DNA of 64,000 nt. Origin: Massilia violaceinigra. GTDB taxonomy: Bacteria; Pseudomonadota; Gammaproteobacteria; Burkholderiales; Burkholderiaceae_D. The stretch is taken from assembly GCF_002752675.1 (NCBI RefSeq), contig NZ_CP024608.1:1364001-1428000 (forward strand), read 5' to 3'. The position numbers and the translations under genes were made by a program. Positions 21,401-29,701 of this stretch are shown here, one piece after another; position 1 is the stretch's first letter; the number at the start of each line of letters is the position of its first letter. The notes beneath the pieces were generated by a model that was given only the letters and a program-made list of their open reading frames with translations, was not told where the DNA came from and searched no databases.

Positions 21401-21798
21401 AACGCTGGCGCGAGGATGGCCGCGAGCACGAACACTACACCGACGCCGGCGGCAAATCCGGGGGCCAGAAAGAGAAGCTGGCCTACACCGTGCTGGCGGC
21501 CAGCCTGGCTTACCAGTTCGGGCTGGAGTGGGGCGTGGTCCGTTCGCGCTCCTTCCGTTTCGTTGTCATCGACGAGGCATTCGGGCGCGGCTCCGACGAA
21601 TCGGCGCGCTACGGCCTGGAACTGTTCAAGCGCATGAACCTGCAACTGCTGATCGTCACGCCGCTGCAAAAAATCCACATCATCGAGCCTTACGTGTCCG
21701 GCCTGGGCTTCGTGCACAGCGAAGAAGGGCGCCAGTCGCTGCTGCGCTATCTAACGATCGAACAGTACCAGGCCGAGCGCAGCGCGCGTGCCGCATGA
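18409..21798 (+). CDS. jetC: Wadjet system protein JetC, SMC/MukB-like ATPase
   Basis: 1129 residues. Walker A is GDIGSGKST with Lys61. Two long coiled-coil stretches (about 265-400 and 640-950) flank a hinge-like middle. The ABC signature GGKSGGQKEKL is at about 1014-1024, and Walker B is FVVIDEAFGRG with Asp1055-Glu1056. This is the full head-coil-hinge-coil-head plan of an SMC protein of the COG4913 type used in Wadjet. All ATPase motifs are intact, so loop extrusion activity is expected. The start overlaps the jetB stop. Confidence 0.95.
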   Translation: MSHACVADIPAADGSGPLLERAGFRLQHFEVFNWGTFHERVWRLHPGGDNMLLTGDIGSGKSTLVDAITTLLVPAQKIAYNKAAGADARERSLRTYVMGNYKSERGDSGLAARAVALRDHNSYSVILGVFHNEGFDQTVTLAQVFWFKNPHGQPERFYVVADGALSVAEHFAGFGSDIAQLRKRLRALPGVTLHDSFPPYGAEFRRRFGIASEQAMDLFHQTVSMKSVGNLTDFVRDHMLEAFPVEARIAALIAHFDDLNRAHEAVLKAKLQIDQLTPLVGDCDRHETLQEQVVQLRGCREALRPWFAHLKGELLEKRIGLLQSELDKLAGRLARLQEEKRSQMLRRDDMTQAIAANGGNRIEQIRAEITRLQTTREERTRRSNQYDALAAAVGLPGAAEASMFDANRRAIDDGKAGCTARRDDAQNQLMVAGVSLHELRDQHGAITTELDSLRQRRSNITSQMLAVRAALCDALRIAPEDLPFIGELIQVREEERAWEGAAERMLHSFGLSLLVPETHYGQVAAWVDATNLGNRLVYFRVRANVSADHHGLHPDALARKLAIKPDSPFYGWIDAELARRYDHACCETLDQFRREKRAITRNGQIKAGGERHEKDDRHRIDDRSRYVLGWSNQGKIAALAKQERDLSTRIQAHAAKIQSVRADIARQEALLENWGKLTMFSNFSDLDWKPLLSAIDALEREQEALAASSDILRTLQQQLAELTVAQADTDAQAHSATADHAKTIEKLEVAGAALDDCATLLDATPDQSRATYFPQLEALRDEVLGEHTLTVESCENREKELRQELQNRIDAEEKKISRLRDAIIRAMQDYTRAWPLDAREVDVSIDAAAEFRKMLAVLQADDLPRFAGRFKELLNENTIREIAGFQSQLKRERETIRERIDTINGSLRQIDYNPNRYIALEAENNIDADLRDFQQDLRSCTEGALTGSADEEYSEAKFLQVKRIIERFRGREGSAEMDRRWTRKVTDVRNWFVFSASERWREDGREHEHYTDAGGKSGGQKEKLAYTVLAASLAYQFGLEWGVVRSRSFRFVVIDEAFGRGSDESARYGLELFKRMNLQLLIVTPLQKIHIIEPYVSGLGFVHSEEGRQSLLRYLTIEQYQAERSARAA

Positions 21799-23039
21799 GC
21801 GCCGCGCCATCCTGGTCGAGCGCGGCCGCGATCCGCGCTCAGGTGCAGCGGCTGTGGGACGATGGCCGCCTGCTCGCCGCGCGCCTGCGCGGTGAAGCCC
21901 TGTTCCCGCTCGAACTGCGTTTGCGCCAGCCCACGGTGGCGCAAACGGGCGAGCGCTTCGACGAGGTGCGCGCGTGGATCAGGGAACTCGACGCCGGCAG
22001 CAAAACGGCGCGCGGCTACGGCTACCGGATCGTTTGGCGCGACATCAATCATCGCCAGCTCGGGCGCAACCGCATTCCTGACAGCGTGGTGTTCGAGAGC
22101 GACGAAGACGCCCTGCGCCTGATCGGATGCCAGGCCGAGGCACGCCGTGTCGACCAGCTTGCCGCGGCGACCGTCAGCGCGTTTCCGCAACTGGCCGACT
22201 GGCTCGCGCGGCGCGCGCTCGTGGTGCTGGAGCAAAGCGAGGCGTGGGCGCGCATCCTGGCGATCCTGGAATGGTTCGCCGCTCATCCACGTCCCGTTTT
22301 ATATCTGCGCCAGCTCGATATTGCGGGCGTCGACAGCAAATTCATCGAAACGCGCAAGGCCTTGCTCACCGAATTGCTCGACCTGGTGCTGCCGGCCGGC
22401 GCCATCGATACCCGGGCCATTGGCACGCGCCAGTTCGAGGCGCGCTACGGGCTACTAAGCAAACCTGCGCTGCTGCGCTTTCGCCTGCTCGATCCGGCGC
22501 ACCACATCGGCGGCCTGTCGGACCTCGCCGTGCCGCTGGCCCAGTTCGCGGCGCTGCAAACGGGTGTGCATCGCGTCTTCATTACAGAGAATGAAATCAA
22601 CGGTCTCGCCTTTCCCCCGGTGCCCGATGCCATGGTGATTTTTGGCGGCGGTTACGGGGTCGAGCGGCTCGCCGATGTGCCCTGGCTGGCCACGCGCGCG
22701 GTATATTACTGGGGCGATATCGACACGCACGGCTTTGCCATCCTGGACCGCTTGCGCGCCGGTGTTCCCCACGCGCGCTCCATCCTGATGGACAGCGCGA
22801 CCCTGATGGCGCACCGCGCGCTGTGGGGCGCCGAAGACCAGGACAAGCGCTTCAGCGGGCAGCCGGCACGGCTCGATCCCGACGAGCGGGCGCTGTTCGA
22901 CGCCCTGCGCGACGATGTGTTCGGCGAGCGAATCCGGATGGAGCAGGAGCGCCTTTCGTACGGCTGGCTGCAGCAAACCCTGGCCGCGCTCATCGTAGGA
23001 AGCGGTGACAGCGCTTACGCCTTCACCCGGCTGAGATGA
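21795..23039 (+). CDS. jetD: Wadjet system nuclease JetD (DUF3322-DUF2220)
   Basis: 414 residues from the ATG at 21795, overlapping the jetC stop by ATGA. The N-terminal DUF3322 region (FPLELRLRQPT, GYGYRIVWRDINHRQLGRNRIP) is followed by a toprim-type DUF2220 domain with the acidic motifs FITENEINGL and YYWGDIDTHGF, which bind the catalytic metal. JetD cuts plasmid DNA after the JetABC complex stalls. Both acidic motifs are intact. The last 25 bases overlap, on the opposite strand, the 3' end of the DUF4287 gene. Confidence 0.94.
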   Translation: MSAAPSWSSAAAIRAQVQRLWDDGRLLAARLRGEALFPLELRLRQPTVAQTGERFDEVRAWIRELDAGSKTARGYGYRIVWRDINHRQLGRNRIPDSVVFESDEDALRLIGCQAEARRVDQLAAATVSAFPQLADWLARRALVVLEQSEAWARILAILEWFAAHPRPVLYLRQLDIAGVDSKFIETRKALLTELLDLVLPAGAIDTRAIGTRQFEARYGLLSKPALLRFRLLDPAHHIGGLSDLAVPLAQFAALQTGVHRVFITENEINGLAFPPVPDAMVIFGGGYGVERLADVPWLATRAVYYWGDIDTHGFAILDRLRAGVPHARSILMDSATLMAHRALWGAEDQDKRFSGQPARLDPDERALFDALRDDVFGERIRMEQERLSYGWLQQTLAALIVGSGDSAYAFTRLR

Positions 23040-23224
23040 TAGGCCACCAGGGCATTGGCGTGTCCATGCCCGAGTTGATGCTCCGACTTGAGCCAGTCGA
23101 CCATCTCCATGTGCTTCATCGGGCCGGTCGATTCCAGAAGGCCAAGCCAATACGCCACCGGGTGCCCATATTTCGCTTCAATGGCGGGAAAATAGGAAGC
23201 CGGGCCTTTTACCTTGTCAGTCAT
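23015..23224 (-). CDS. DUF4287 domain-containing small protein
   Basis: 69 residues matching the DUF4287 pattern: KGPASYFPAIEAKYGHPVAYW, then MKHMEMVDWLKSEHQLGHGHANALVAYHL. Such proteins are small, soluble and of unknown function. It is convergent with jetD and overlaps it by 25 bases, so the jet operon is not a loosely inserted cassette on this side. The 160 bases upstream of it hold nothing I can identify. Confidence 0.85.
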   Translation of the reverse strand: MTDKVKGPASYFPAIEAKYGHPVAYWLGLLESTGPMKHMEMVDWLKSEHQLGHGHANALVAYHLSRVKA

Positions 23225-23384
23225 TGTCGTTCTCCGTTGGTTGATGTTGTGCGCTGCGGGGCAAAGGCACCGGAGTGCATGCTGACCCGCTAACCATACG
23301 ACGTTACGGAGTGGCTGATATCGACATCGACATCGGGAAAATCAGGTTATTTGCGGCGGCGGCGAGGGGATGCGCCGGAAGTGC

Positions 23385-24806
23385 TCACCCACCCAATACC
23401 GCCGCGCTGCCCAGCGCATCGGCCGGCGCCTGGATCGTCGCATGCGCCACCGCCATGCGCAGCATGGTCGGCGTCACATACGCGCGGTGAGTGCGGTCGA
23501 TCGCCCACATATAAAAGCGCCCGAACAGGTTCTTGCAGCGCACGCGCGAGCCCAGGCTGAACTCCACCTGGCCGCCCTTGACGATGCGCGCCGCCACGCA
23601 GGAGCGAAACGATAGATGCTTGTCGTCCGCGCCCAGCACCACTTGCGCGCGCGTATTATGCTCGTCCGTGCTTTGCTCGAGCACCGGAAAACGGTTCGAG
23701 AACAGCCGGCTCTTGTCCGGCGAGAGCAGCGACGACACCGGACAGCCCAGCGACGAGGTCCGCAATCCCATCGGCCGTACCAGCACATTGCGCACGGCCA
23801 TCATGCGCGTGACGCCGCGCGGCGGATTTTCCATGAAGCCATCGAGCAGGCGGGTCAGCAGCGCCGTCGCATTGCTCTCCTGGAAGCTGGACAGCGGCAT
23901 GGTCAGGGTAAACGTATCTTCATGATGAAACGGCGTGCCCTCGAATTGCTTCAGCAGCAACGATCCGGCCGGCGTGGCATCCAGCTCGCGCACTTCGCTT
24001 CCGTCGCCGTGATGCGACACAAAGCCCTTCGAGCGGCGCCACGCGCCCCATTTGCCGAGAATCGTGCCGACGGTGCCGCGTGCCGTGTAGCACATCGCGC
24101 GTTGCAAGGTGCCCGGCGGCGCTTCCAGCGACAGGTCGACAGTGGCAACTTGCCCCTTGGCCATTGCCGCGTCGAGCAAATCGGCCACTTCCGGCGGCAG
24201 AAGCGAGGTCAGCGAGGGAATACTGGCTTCGTTCGCCATGACCTGTTGCCGCAGGTCTTCGGACAAGTCGCCGCCGAGCTCGTTGGTGTGGCAGGACAGC
24301 GCGAAAAACACCGGATGCGGGCTGTTGCGCGTCAGCGGCGCGAACTGGTGCCAGGTCTCGCCGCCGAAGCGCACGGTGAACATGCAGTCCGGCGGGATAT
24401 TGATGCATTGAAGCGCGCGCAGGAAACTTTGCGGGTCTTCATCGATCTGCGCCGTGGACGCGCTGGAAAAGCGCAACTGCGCGCCGCCGCTGCCGGAAAT
24501 TGCCGTGAAAATGCGATGCCCGGCGTGCCGGTGGAAAGGGTGCCCTTTGGGGCCGACAACGAAGGAGTACAGCGAGGTCGGATCGCCTTTATCGAAATTG
24601 GTGCCCCCCAGCTTGGCCGATGGCTCGTCAAGCTCGTCGACAAACTCCTGATGTTGCTGTTGTCGCGCCGATACGCTGGCGAACAAATGATTACCCGAGC
24701 CATGTACCAGTTGCGCGATCAGTGACACTTCGACCGGCAGCCCGCCCGAGCTGGACAGAATCCGAACCGAAGGAAAGGTTCGCACAACCTTAATCATTGA
24801 TAACAT
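23385..24806 (-). CDS. Cupin-like N-terminus fused to DUF2867 domain, function unknown
   Basis: 473 residues from the ATG at 24806, preceded by GGAAG at 5 bases; a GTG at 24836 is an alternative. Residues about 70-175 look like a cupin: SFVVGPKGHPFHRHAGHRIF supplies His residues, and FGGETWHQFAP looks like the second cupin motif. The C-terminal 120 residues match DUF2867 (LGADDKHLSFRSCVAARI, then NLFGRFYMWAIDRTHRAYV). DUF2867 is known from predicted small-molecule-binding, SRPBCC-like proteins. No catalytic assignment is possible. It sits alone between DUF4287 and the end of the cobalamin operon. Confidence 0.7.
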   Translation of the reverse strand: MLSMIKVVRTFPSVRILSSSGGLPVEVSLIAQLVHGSGNHLFASVSARQQQHQEFVDELDEPSAKLGGTNFDKGDPTSLYSFVVGPKGHPFHRHAGHRIFTAISGSGGAQLRFSSASTAQIDEDPQSFLRALQCINIPPDCMFTVRFGGETWHQFAPLTRNSPHPVFFALSCHTNELGGDLSEDLRQQVMANEASIPSLTSLLPPEVADLLDAAMAKGQVATVDLSLEAPPGTLQRAMCYTARGTVGTILGKWGAWRRSKGFVSHHGDGSEVRELDATPAGSLLLKQFEGTPFHHEDTFTLTMPLSSFQESNATALLTRLLDGFMENPPRGVTRMMAVRNVLVRPMGLRTSSLGCPVSSLLSPDKSRLFSNRFPVLEQSTDEHNTRAQVVLGADDKHLSFRSCVAARIVKGGQVEFSLGSRVRCKNLFGRFYMWAIDRTHRAYVTPTMLRMAVAHATIQAPADALGSAAVLGG

Positions 24807-24857
24807 GGCACTTCCACAGATTAAATTATTGCTCACATTCTACACATGTAGTCTGAG

Positions 24858-24888
24858 CGTCAACCGCGCAAAGTGCGCTCCGCTGACG
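24858..24888 (+). terminator. Stem-loop between cobQ and the cupin/DUF2867 gene
   Basis: CGTCA pairs with TGACG outside and GCGCA with TGCGC inside. A TTTTT run follows on the plus strand only. Both neighbouring genes are on the minus strand, so it could end cobQ transcripts weakly or act as an operator for the DUF2867 gene. Role uncertain. Confidence 0.35.
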
Positions 24889-24912
24889 TTTTTGCAACAA
24901 CTGGAAAATGCC

Positions 24913-26358
24913 TTATTTTATAGCACACAGCGCGTCGTACAAGGGACGCGCGGCTTGCGCAATGCGCTCCAGGCTGGCCTCGCGCAGTTGGTTGGTGTCC
25001 ACTGTGTTTGTGCTGTCGAGCCCCGCCCAGCGCAGCAGCGCGGCGCAAGCTTGCGGGTGATCGAACATACCGTGCAGGTAGCTGCCCAGGATCCGGTCGT
25101 CGCCTGAGCGCGCACCTTCGGCCCGGCCATCGATGTGGAACGCCGGCGTATCGAGTGCAGCGCCACTGGAAACGCCCATGTGAATCTCGTAGCCCGCCAC
25201 CTCGGCATCGGCAAAGGCGCAGCGGCCCGCCACTTGCGCCAGGCGTTTTTCGGTGGTCAGCTCGGTGCGCATATCGAGCAGGCCGAGACCCTCGGTCATG
25301 CCGCTCTCGCCTTCCACGCCGTTCGGATCGGCCACCTCACGCCCCAGCATCTGGAAGCCGCCGCAAATGCCGATGACCTTGCCGCCGTAGCGCAGGTGCT
25401 TGTCGATATACGGCCCCCAGCCCTCGTCGAGCAGATAGGCCAGGTCGCCGCGCGTGTTTTTACTACCCGGGATAATCAGCAGGTCGCACGCCGGCTTGGC
25501 CTCGTTCTGGCGCACGAACTGCAGGTCCACATCCGGATGCACGCGCAGCGCATCGAAGTCCGTGTGATTGCTCATGCGCGGCAGCGACGGCACGACCACC
25601 TTGAAGGCCCCGCGCGAGGCCTGCACCGCCTGCACCGCGTCTTCCGCATCGAGGAACAGCCCTTGCAGATACGGCAGCACCGCCAGCACCGGTTTGCCGG
25701 TCTGCTGTTCCAGCCAGTCCAGGCCCGGTTCCAGCAGCGAGATATCGCCGCGAAAGCGGTTGATCACGAAACCGATGGTCCGGTCACGCTCGCTCTGCGA
25801 CAGGCACGACAGCGTGCCGACAATGTGCGCGAACACGCCCCCGCGGTCGATGTCGGCCACCAGGATCACCGGGCAGTCCACCGCCTCGGCAAAACCCATG
25901 TTGGCGATATCGCGGTCGCGCAGGTTGATCTCCGCCGGGCTGCCCGCGCCTTCCACCACGATCGCCTGGTACTGCTGGCGCAGGCGCGCGTACGATTCGA
26001 GCACGGCACCCATCGCCACCGTCTTGTACTGATGGTAGTCGCGCGCATTCATCTCGGCGCGCACCTTGCCGTGAATGACCACCTGCGCGCCGATGTTACT
26101 CGATGGCTTGAGCAGCACCGGGTTCATGTCCGTGTGCGGCGCCACGCCGGCGGCAATCGCCTGCAGCGCCTGCGCCCGGCCGATCTCGCCGCCGTCGGCC
26201 GTCACCGCGCTGTTCAAGGCCATGTTCTGCGGTTTGAACGGCGCCACCGTGACGCCTTCGTTTTTCAGCAGGCGGCACAGGGCCGCCACGACGGTACTCT
26301 TGCCCGCGTCCGATGTGGTCCCCTGCACCATCAGGGTGTGATAAGGGAAGCGGCTCAT
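24913..26358 (-). CDS. cobQ: Cobyric acid synthase (glutamine-hydrolysing)
   Basis: 481 residues from the ATG at 26358, where the fold starts ([23 protein letters not shown]) and which overlaps the btuF stop by ATGA. The enzyme amidates adenosylcobyrinic a,c-diamide at positions b, d, e and g to give cobyric acid. The ATP site is [10 protein letters not shown], and substrate contact is in [13 protein letters not shown]. The glutamine amidotransferase domain has the nucleophile Cys332 in [10 protein letters not shown] and its His in [11 protein letters not shown]. It is last in the riboswitch-controlled operon. Confidence 0.96.
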   Translation of the reverse strand: MSRFPYHTLMVQGTTSDAGKSTVVAALCRLLKNEGVTVAPFKPQNMALNSAVTADGGEIGRAQALQAIAAGVAPHTDMNPVLLKPSSNIGAQVVIHGKVRAEMNARDYHQYKTVAMGAVLESYARLRQQYQAIVVEGAGSPAEINLRDRDIANMGFAEAVDCPVILVADIDRGGVFAHIVGTLSCLSQSERDRTIGFVINRFRGDISLLEPGLDWLEQQTGKPVLAVLPYLQGLFLDAEDAVQAVQASRGAFKVVVPSLPRMSNHTDFDALRVHPDVDLQFVRQNEAKPACDLLIIPGSKNTRGDLAYLLDEGWGPYIDKHLRYGGKVIGICGGFQMLGREVADPNGVEGESGMTEGLGLLDMRTELTTEKRLAQVAGRCAFADAEVAGYEIHMGVSSGAALDTPAFHIDGRAEGARSGDDRILGSYLHGMFDHPQACAALLRWAGLDSTNTVDTNQLREASLERIAQAARPLYDALCAIK

Positions 26359-27233
26359 GGCTTGGTACGGCGCTGGCGCACGATGTCGAGTTTTTCGCAC
26401 AGCAGTTCGGCGCCGGCGACCATGCGCGGACCCGAACGATTAAGCAGGTTGCCGTCAATGCTGAACAGGTTCCCGCGCTTGACCGCCGTCATGGTGGTGT
26501 ACGGCTTCCAGAGATTCAAACCGACGTCCGTGGGACTGCGTTCGCCGCTGAACAGCGCCTCCGGATCTTCCTCCAGCACAGCCTCCACCGTGACCACCGG
26601 CGCGGTGACTTTCAGTTTGCCGAATACGTTCTCGCCGCCGCACAGGAGCATGGCATCGCTCAGGATATGGCCATCGTTGAGCGTGTAGAGTGGCTTGTCC
26701 CACACCTGGTAAAACATGCGCACCGGCGCGCGCTTGGCATATTTGAGCTGCAGCGCGCCGAGGCGCTTGCGCAGGTCGGCCGCCGCCGGGGCGGCAACGG
26801 CTTCGGTTCCCATCAGCTTTCCGAGGCGTGTCAGGTTGGTGGCGATGTCATCGAGTTTGCGCGGCTCGCTGTGGAACAGGGGAATGCCGAGCGCGCGGAT
26901 CTGATCGATCTGGCGCGCCGAACTGCCATGCAACCAGACCACGATCAGGTCCGGCTTGAATGCGGCGATGCGTTCCATGTCGATCCCGCTGTTACTGCCC
27001 ACTTGCGGCAGGCGCTTGGCCGCTTCCGGATAGTCGCTATAGGCGACGGCGGCAATCAGGCGCTCCGCGCCGCCGGCCGCGTACAGCATCTCGGTCACAT
27101 GCGGCGCCAGTGCAATCACGCGCTGGGCGGGCTTTTGCAAGGTCACCGGCTTGCCATCGTCGTCGTGGACCGTGATGGCTGCGCTGGCATTCAATGCAAT
27201 CATGCCGGCAAGGGCAGCAAACAATATTTTCAT
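26355..27233 (-). CDS. btuF: Vitamin B12 ABC transporter periplasmic binding protein
   Basis: 292 residues from the ATG at 27233 (GAGG at 8 bases upstream). A signal peptide ([18 protein letters not shown]) precedes a class III binding-protein fold with [39 protein letters not shown] and [24 protein letters not shown]. BtuF captures cobalamin or cobinamide in the periplasm and delivers it to BtuCD, both encoded in the same operon. It overlaps cobD at its start and cobQ at its stop (ATGA both times). Confidence 0.93.
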   Translation of the reverse strand: MKILFAALAGMIALNASAAITVHDDDGKPVTLQKPAQRVIALAPHVTEMLYAAGGAERLIAAVAYSDYPEAAKRLPQVGSNSGIDMERIAAFKPDLIVVWLHGSSARQIDQIRALGIPLFHSEPRKLDDIATNLTRLGKLMGTEAVAAPAAADLRKRLGALQLKYAKRAPVRMFYQVWDKPLYTLNDGHILSDAMLLCGGENVFGKLKVTAPVVTVEAVLEEDPEALFSGERSPTDVGLNLWKPYTTMTAVKRGNLFSIDGNLLNRSGPRMVAGAELLCEKLDIVRQRRTKP

Positions 27234-28222
27234 CGTGATCCTCGGTTCCATTCTTCCAGGGCGAGCGCCAGGCGCCACCATCCTTCTTCATCTAACGGCA
27301 GGCCAAGGCGGATGCCCCGCGCTGCCTTGGGAAACAGCCGCACCCAGATTCCGCGCTCGGCCATGTGCTGCCAGAATGCTTCCGGCTGCGCCTCCGGCCA
27401 CCATTGAAACAGGTCGGTGCCGCTCGACGCGATGCCATTCGCAGCGAGCAGCGTTCGCAAGCGAGTGCCTTCGCTGGCAAGCCGCGCGCGCATCGCTTCC
27501 TGCCACGCAGCATCGCCCAGCGCCGCCGTTGAAACCTGCTGCGCCGGACCGCTGACCGTCCACGGCCCGAGCAAATCGGCGAGCTGCGACAGCAAGGGCG
27601 CATGCGCGCCCACAAAGCCCATGCGCACGCCGGCCAGGCCAAAGAATTTGCCTACCGAGCGCAGTACGATCAAACCGGGACTGTCGCTGTGCGCGGCCAC
27701 GCTCAGGTGCGGCGCCGTGTCGCCAAAGGCTTCGTCCACCACCAGCCATCCACCGCGCCGGCCCAACTGCGCGGCCCAGTCCAGCAAGCGTTCCGGTGCC
27801 ACGGTGGCACCGGTTGGATTATTCGGATTACACAGCACCAGTACATCGCAGTCGGGCAGCGCCGCATCAAGCGCGTCGTATTCCACCTCGCGCATGCTGT
27901 GCCCATGCCTGGACCAGTGATGCGCGTGTTCGGCGTATGAGGGCGCGGCCACCACCACACGCGATGGCGCCCGTAGCTGGGGCAGCGCCTGGATCGCGGC
28001 CTGCGTGCCGGCCACGGCCAGCATGCGCGGCGCACCGTAGAAGGCGCTCGCCGCCCGCACCAGTTCAGGATCAGTCTCCGGAAGGCGGTGCCACGCATTG
28101 TCCGCCAGTTGCGGCGCCGGATACCATGTGGGGTTCAGTCCCGTCGACAGGTCCAGCCAGTCAGCCAGTGGACGGTTGAAGCGAATCGACGCCGCGCGCA
28201 GATTGCCGCCGTGTTCAAGCAT
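27230..28222 (-). CDS. cobD: L-threonine-O-3-phosphate decarboxylase (Salmonella CobD; Pseudomonas CobC)
   Basis: 330 residues, class I aminotransferase fold with PLP. It makes (R)-1-amino-2-propanol O-2-phosphate, the linker joined to cobyric acid by CbiB. The start MLEHGGNLRAASIRF is typical. Substrate- and PLP-site features are LDLSTGLNP, LVLCNPNNPTG, VVDEAF and the Schiff-base Lys192 in SVGKFFGLAGVRMGF. It lies between cbiB (8-bp overlap) and btuF (ATGA overlap). Confidence 0.94.
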   Translation of the reverse strand: MLEHGGNLRAASIRFNRPLADWLDLSTGLNPTWYPAPQLADNAWHRLPETDPELVRAASAFYGAPRMLAVAGTQAAIQALPQLRAPSRVVVAAPSYAEHAHHWSRHGHSMREVEYDALDAALPDCDVLVLCNPNNPTGATVAPERLLDWAAQLGRRGGWLVVDEAFGDTAPHLSVAAHSDSPGLIVLRSVGKFFGLAGVRMGFVGAHAPLLSQLADLLGPWTVSGPAQQVSTAALGDAAWQEAMRARLASEGTRLRTLLAANGIASSGTDLFQWWPEAQPEAFWQHMAERGIWVRLFPKAARGIRLGLPLDEEGWWRLALALEEWNRGSR

Positions 28223-29150
28223 GAAGTGCTCCCGTCAATAGGGCCGCTAGCGCGGCCACGCCAAGCCACAGCAGCGCGGTGGCACGCACCAGCTTCCAGG
28301 CGCGCGCGATATCGCCCGCCTGCGCGGCGCGCCCGCGTCCCAGCGGAGGGCGCTGTTCGGCCACGCCGTCATAGGTGGCGCTGCCGCCCAGCGCCAGGCC
28401 CAGCGCGCCGGCGCCGCTGGCCATCACAGGGCCCGCGTTCGGGCTTGGCCAGCCCGGCGCCTGCGCGCGCCAGCATTCCCAGGCGGCGCGCCGGTGATCG
28501 GCCAGCAGCACATACGAGAGCGCGGTCAGGCGCGCCGGAACGAAATTGAGTGCATCGTCGATGCGCGCCGCCGCCCATCCGAATTGCAGAAACCGGGTGC
28601 TCTTGTAGCCCCACATTGCGTCGAGCGTGTTCGCCAGCCGGAACAGCAGTGCGCCGCCGCCGCCGGCCACCACGAACCAGAACAGGGTGCCGAACACCGC
28701 ATCGTTGCCGTTTTCAAGCAGCGATTCGGCGCTGGCCTTGGCCAGATCGGCTTCGCTGGCGCTGGCGGTATCGCGGCTGACGATGCGCGCCGTCAGCAGG
28801 CGCGCCTGCGCCAGGTCGCCGCTTTCCAGCGCCTGCGCTATCGGCAGGTTATGGTCGCGCAGGCTGCGAAAACCCAGGCAGAAGTACAGCAGGACAGCGT
28901 GCGCGGCCAGCCCTGTCCCGAAGCACAGCAGCGCGCCCAATGCCGCCAGCGGCAGCACCGCCAGCGCCCACGCCAGCACGCCGCGCGCAAAGCGGCCTTG
29001 CCCACGATTGAGCGCGCGCTCGATGCGGTTGGCCAGATTGCCGAAGCCGACCAGCGGATGAAAGCGGCGCGCTTCGCCCAGCAGCAGGTCAAGCAGCACG
29101 CCGCCGGCGAGCAGCAGTGCCACCTGCGCCAGCGTCAGCCCACTCAGCAT
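28215..29150 (-). CDS. cbiB: Adenosylcobinamide-phosphate synthase
   Basis: 311 residues from the ATG at 29150; a longer open frame upstream is only read-through of cobU in another frame. It is an integral membrane enzyme with about 5 hydrophobic segments. Family motifs are LLDLLLGEARRFHPLVGFG, IVSRDTASASEADLAKASAESLLENGND and a C-terminal PSPNAGPVMASGAGALG. It attaches the aminopropanol phosphate arm made by CobD. It overlaps cobU by 7 bases. Confidence 0.94.
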   Translation of the reverse strand: MLSGLTLAQVALLLAGGVLLDLLLGEARRFHPLVGFGNLANRIERALNRGQGRFARGVLAWALAVLPLAALGALLCFGTGLAAHAVLLYFCLGFRSLRDHNLPIAQALESGDLAQARLLTARIVSRDTASASEADLAKASAESLLENGNDAVFGTLFWFVVAGGGGALLFRLANTLDAMWGYKSTRFLQFGWAAARIDDALNFVPARLTALSYVLLADHRRAAWECWRAQAPGWPSPNAGPVMASGAGALGLALGGSATYDGVAEQRPPLGRGRAAQAGDIARAWKLVRATALLWLGVAALAALLTGALHA

Positions 29151-29701
29151 GCCTGGCCTTTCAGCGTGAGCGGCATGCCGGCCACGATGAACAGGGCGCG
29201 GTCGCACACCTTGGCGACGGCCTGGTTCAGCCGCCCCGCCTCGTCGGTGAAGCAGCGCGACACGGCGCCGTAAGGAACGATTCCGAGCCCCACTTCGTTC
29301 GATACCAGGATCACGTCGCCCGGCGCTTCCGGCAGGGCGGCCAGCAGCGTGTCGCACTGTTCGTAGAAAATGTCCGGCAGGTCGATCACGCCCACTTCCG
29401 GGAAGTCCTGGTCGACCGAGAAAATCAGGTTGGTCAGCCACAGGGTCAGGCAGTCGACCAGCACCAGGGTATCCGGCTCGCTGCAGCGCAGGATCGCGTC
29501 GCCGAGCAGCAGCGGCTCTTCGATGGTGGTCCAGCTTCCCGGGCGGCTCGACCGGTGGGTTGCGATGCGCTGCGCCATTTCACCATCGCCGGGGCGGGCG
29601 GTGGCGATATAGACCACCTCCTTGCCCGATTCGAGCGCCAGTTTTTCGGCGTACGAGCTTTTGCCCGAACGCGCGCCGCCCAGGATCAGCGTGGTCGTCA
29701 T
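29144..29701 (-). CDS. cobU: Adenosylcobinamide kinase / adenosylcobinamide-phosphate guanylyltransferase
   Basis: 185 residues. The P-loop is GGARSGKSSYAE, the guanylylated His is in RIATHRSSRP, and the sequence continues with VDCLTLWLTNL and VSNEVGLGIVPYG. The enzyme activates cobinamide (phosphate) to GDP-cobinamide for CobS. Bifunctional activity also allows salvage of imported cobinamide. The start overlaps the cbiA stop by ATGA. Confidence 0.96.
   Translation of the reverse strand: MTTTLILGGARSGKSSYAEKLALESGKEVVYIATARPGDGEMAQRIATHRSSRPGSWTTIEEPLLLGDAILRCSEPDTLVLVDCLTLWLTNLIFSVDQDFPEVGVIDLPDIFYEQCDTLLAALPEAPGDVILVSNEVGLGIVPYGAVSRCFTDEAGRLNQAVAKVCDRALFIVAGMPLTLKGQAC

Noticed and set aside
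18460..21717. Two long minus-strand frames (425 and 615 codons)
   Set aside because: Both are antisense to jetC, whose SMC motifs are complete.
16371..23039. jetABCD as a new defence system
   Set aside because: All four proteins match the known Wadjet type I set in order and motifs; only its location is noteworthy.
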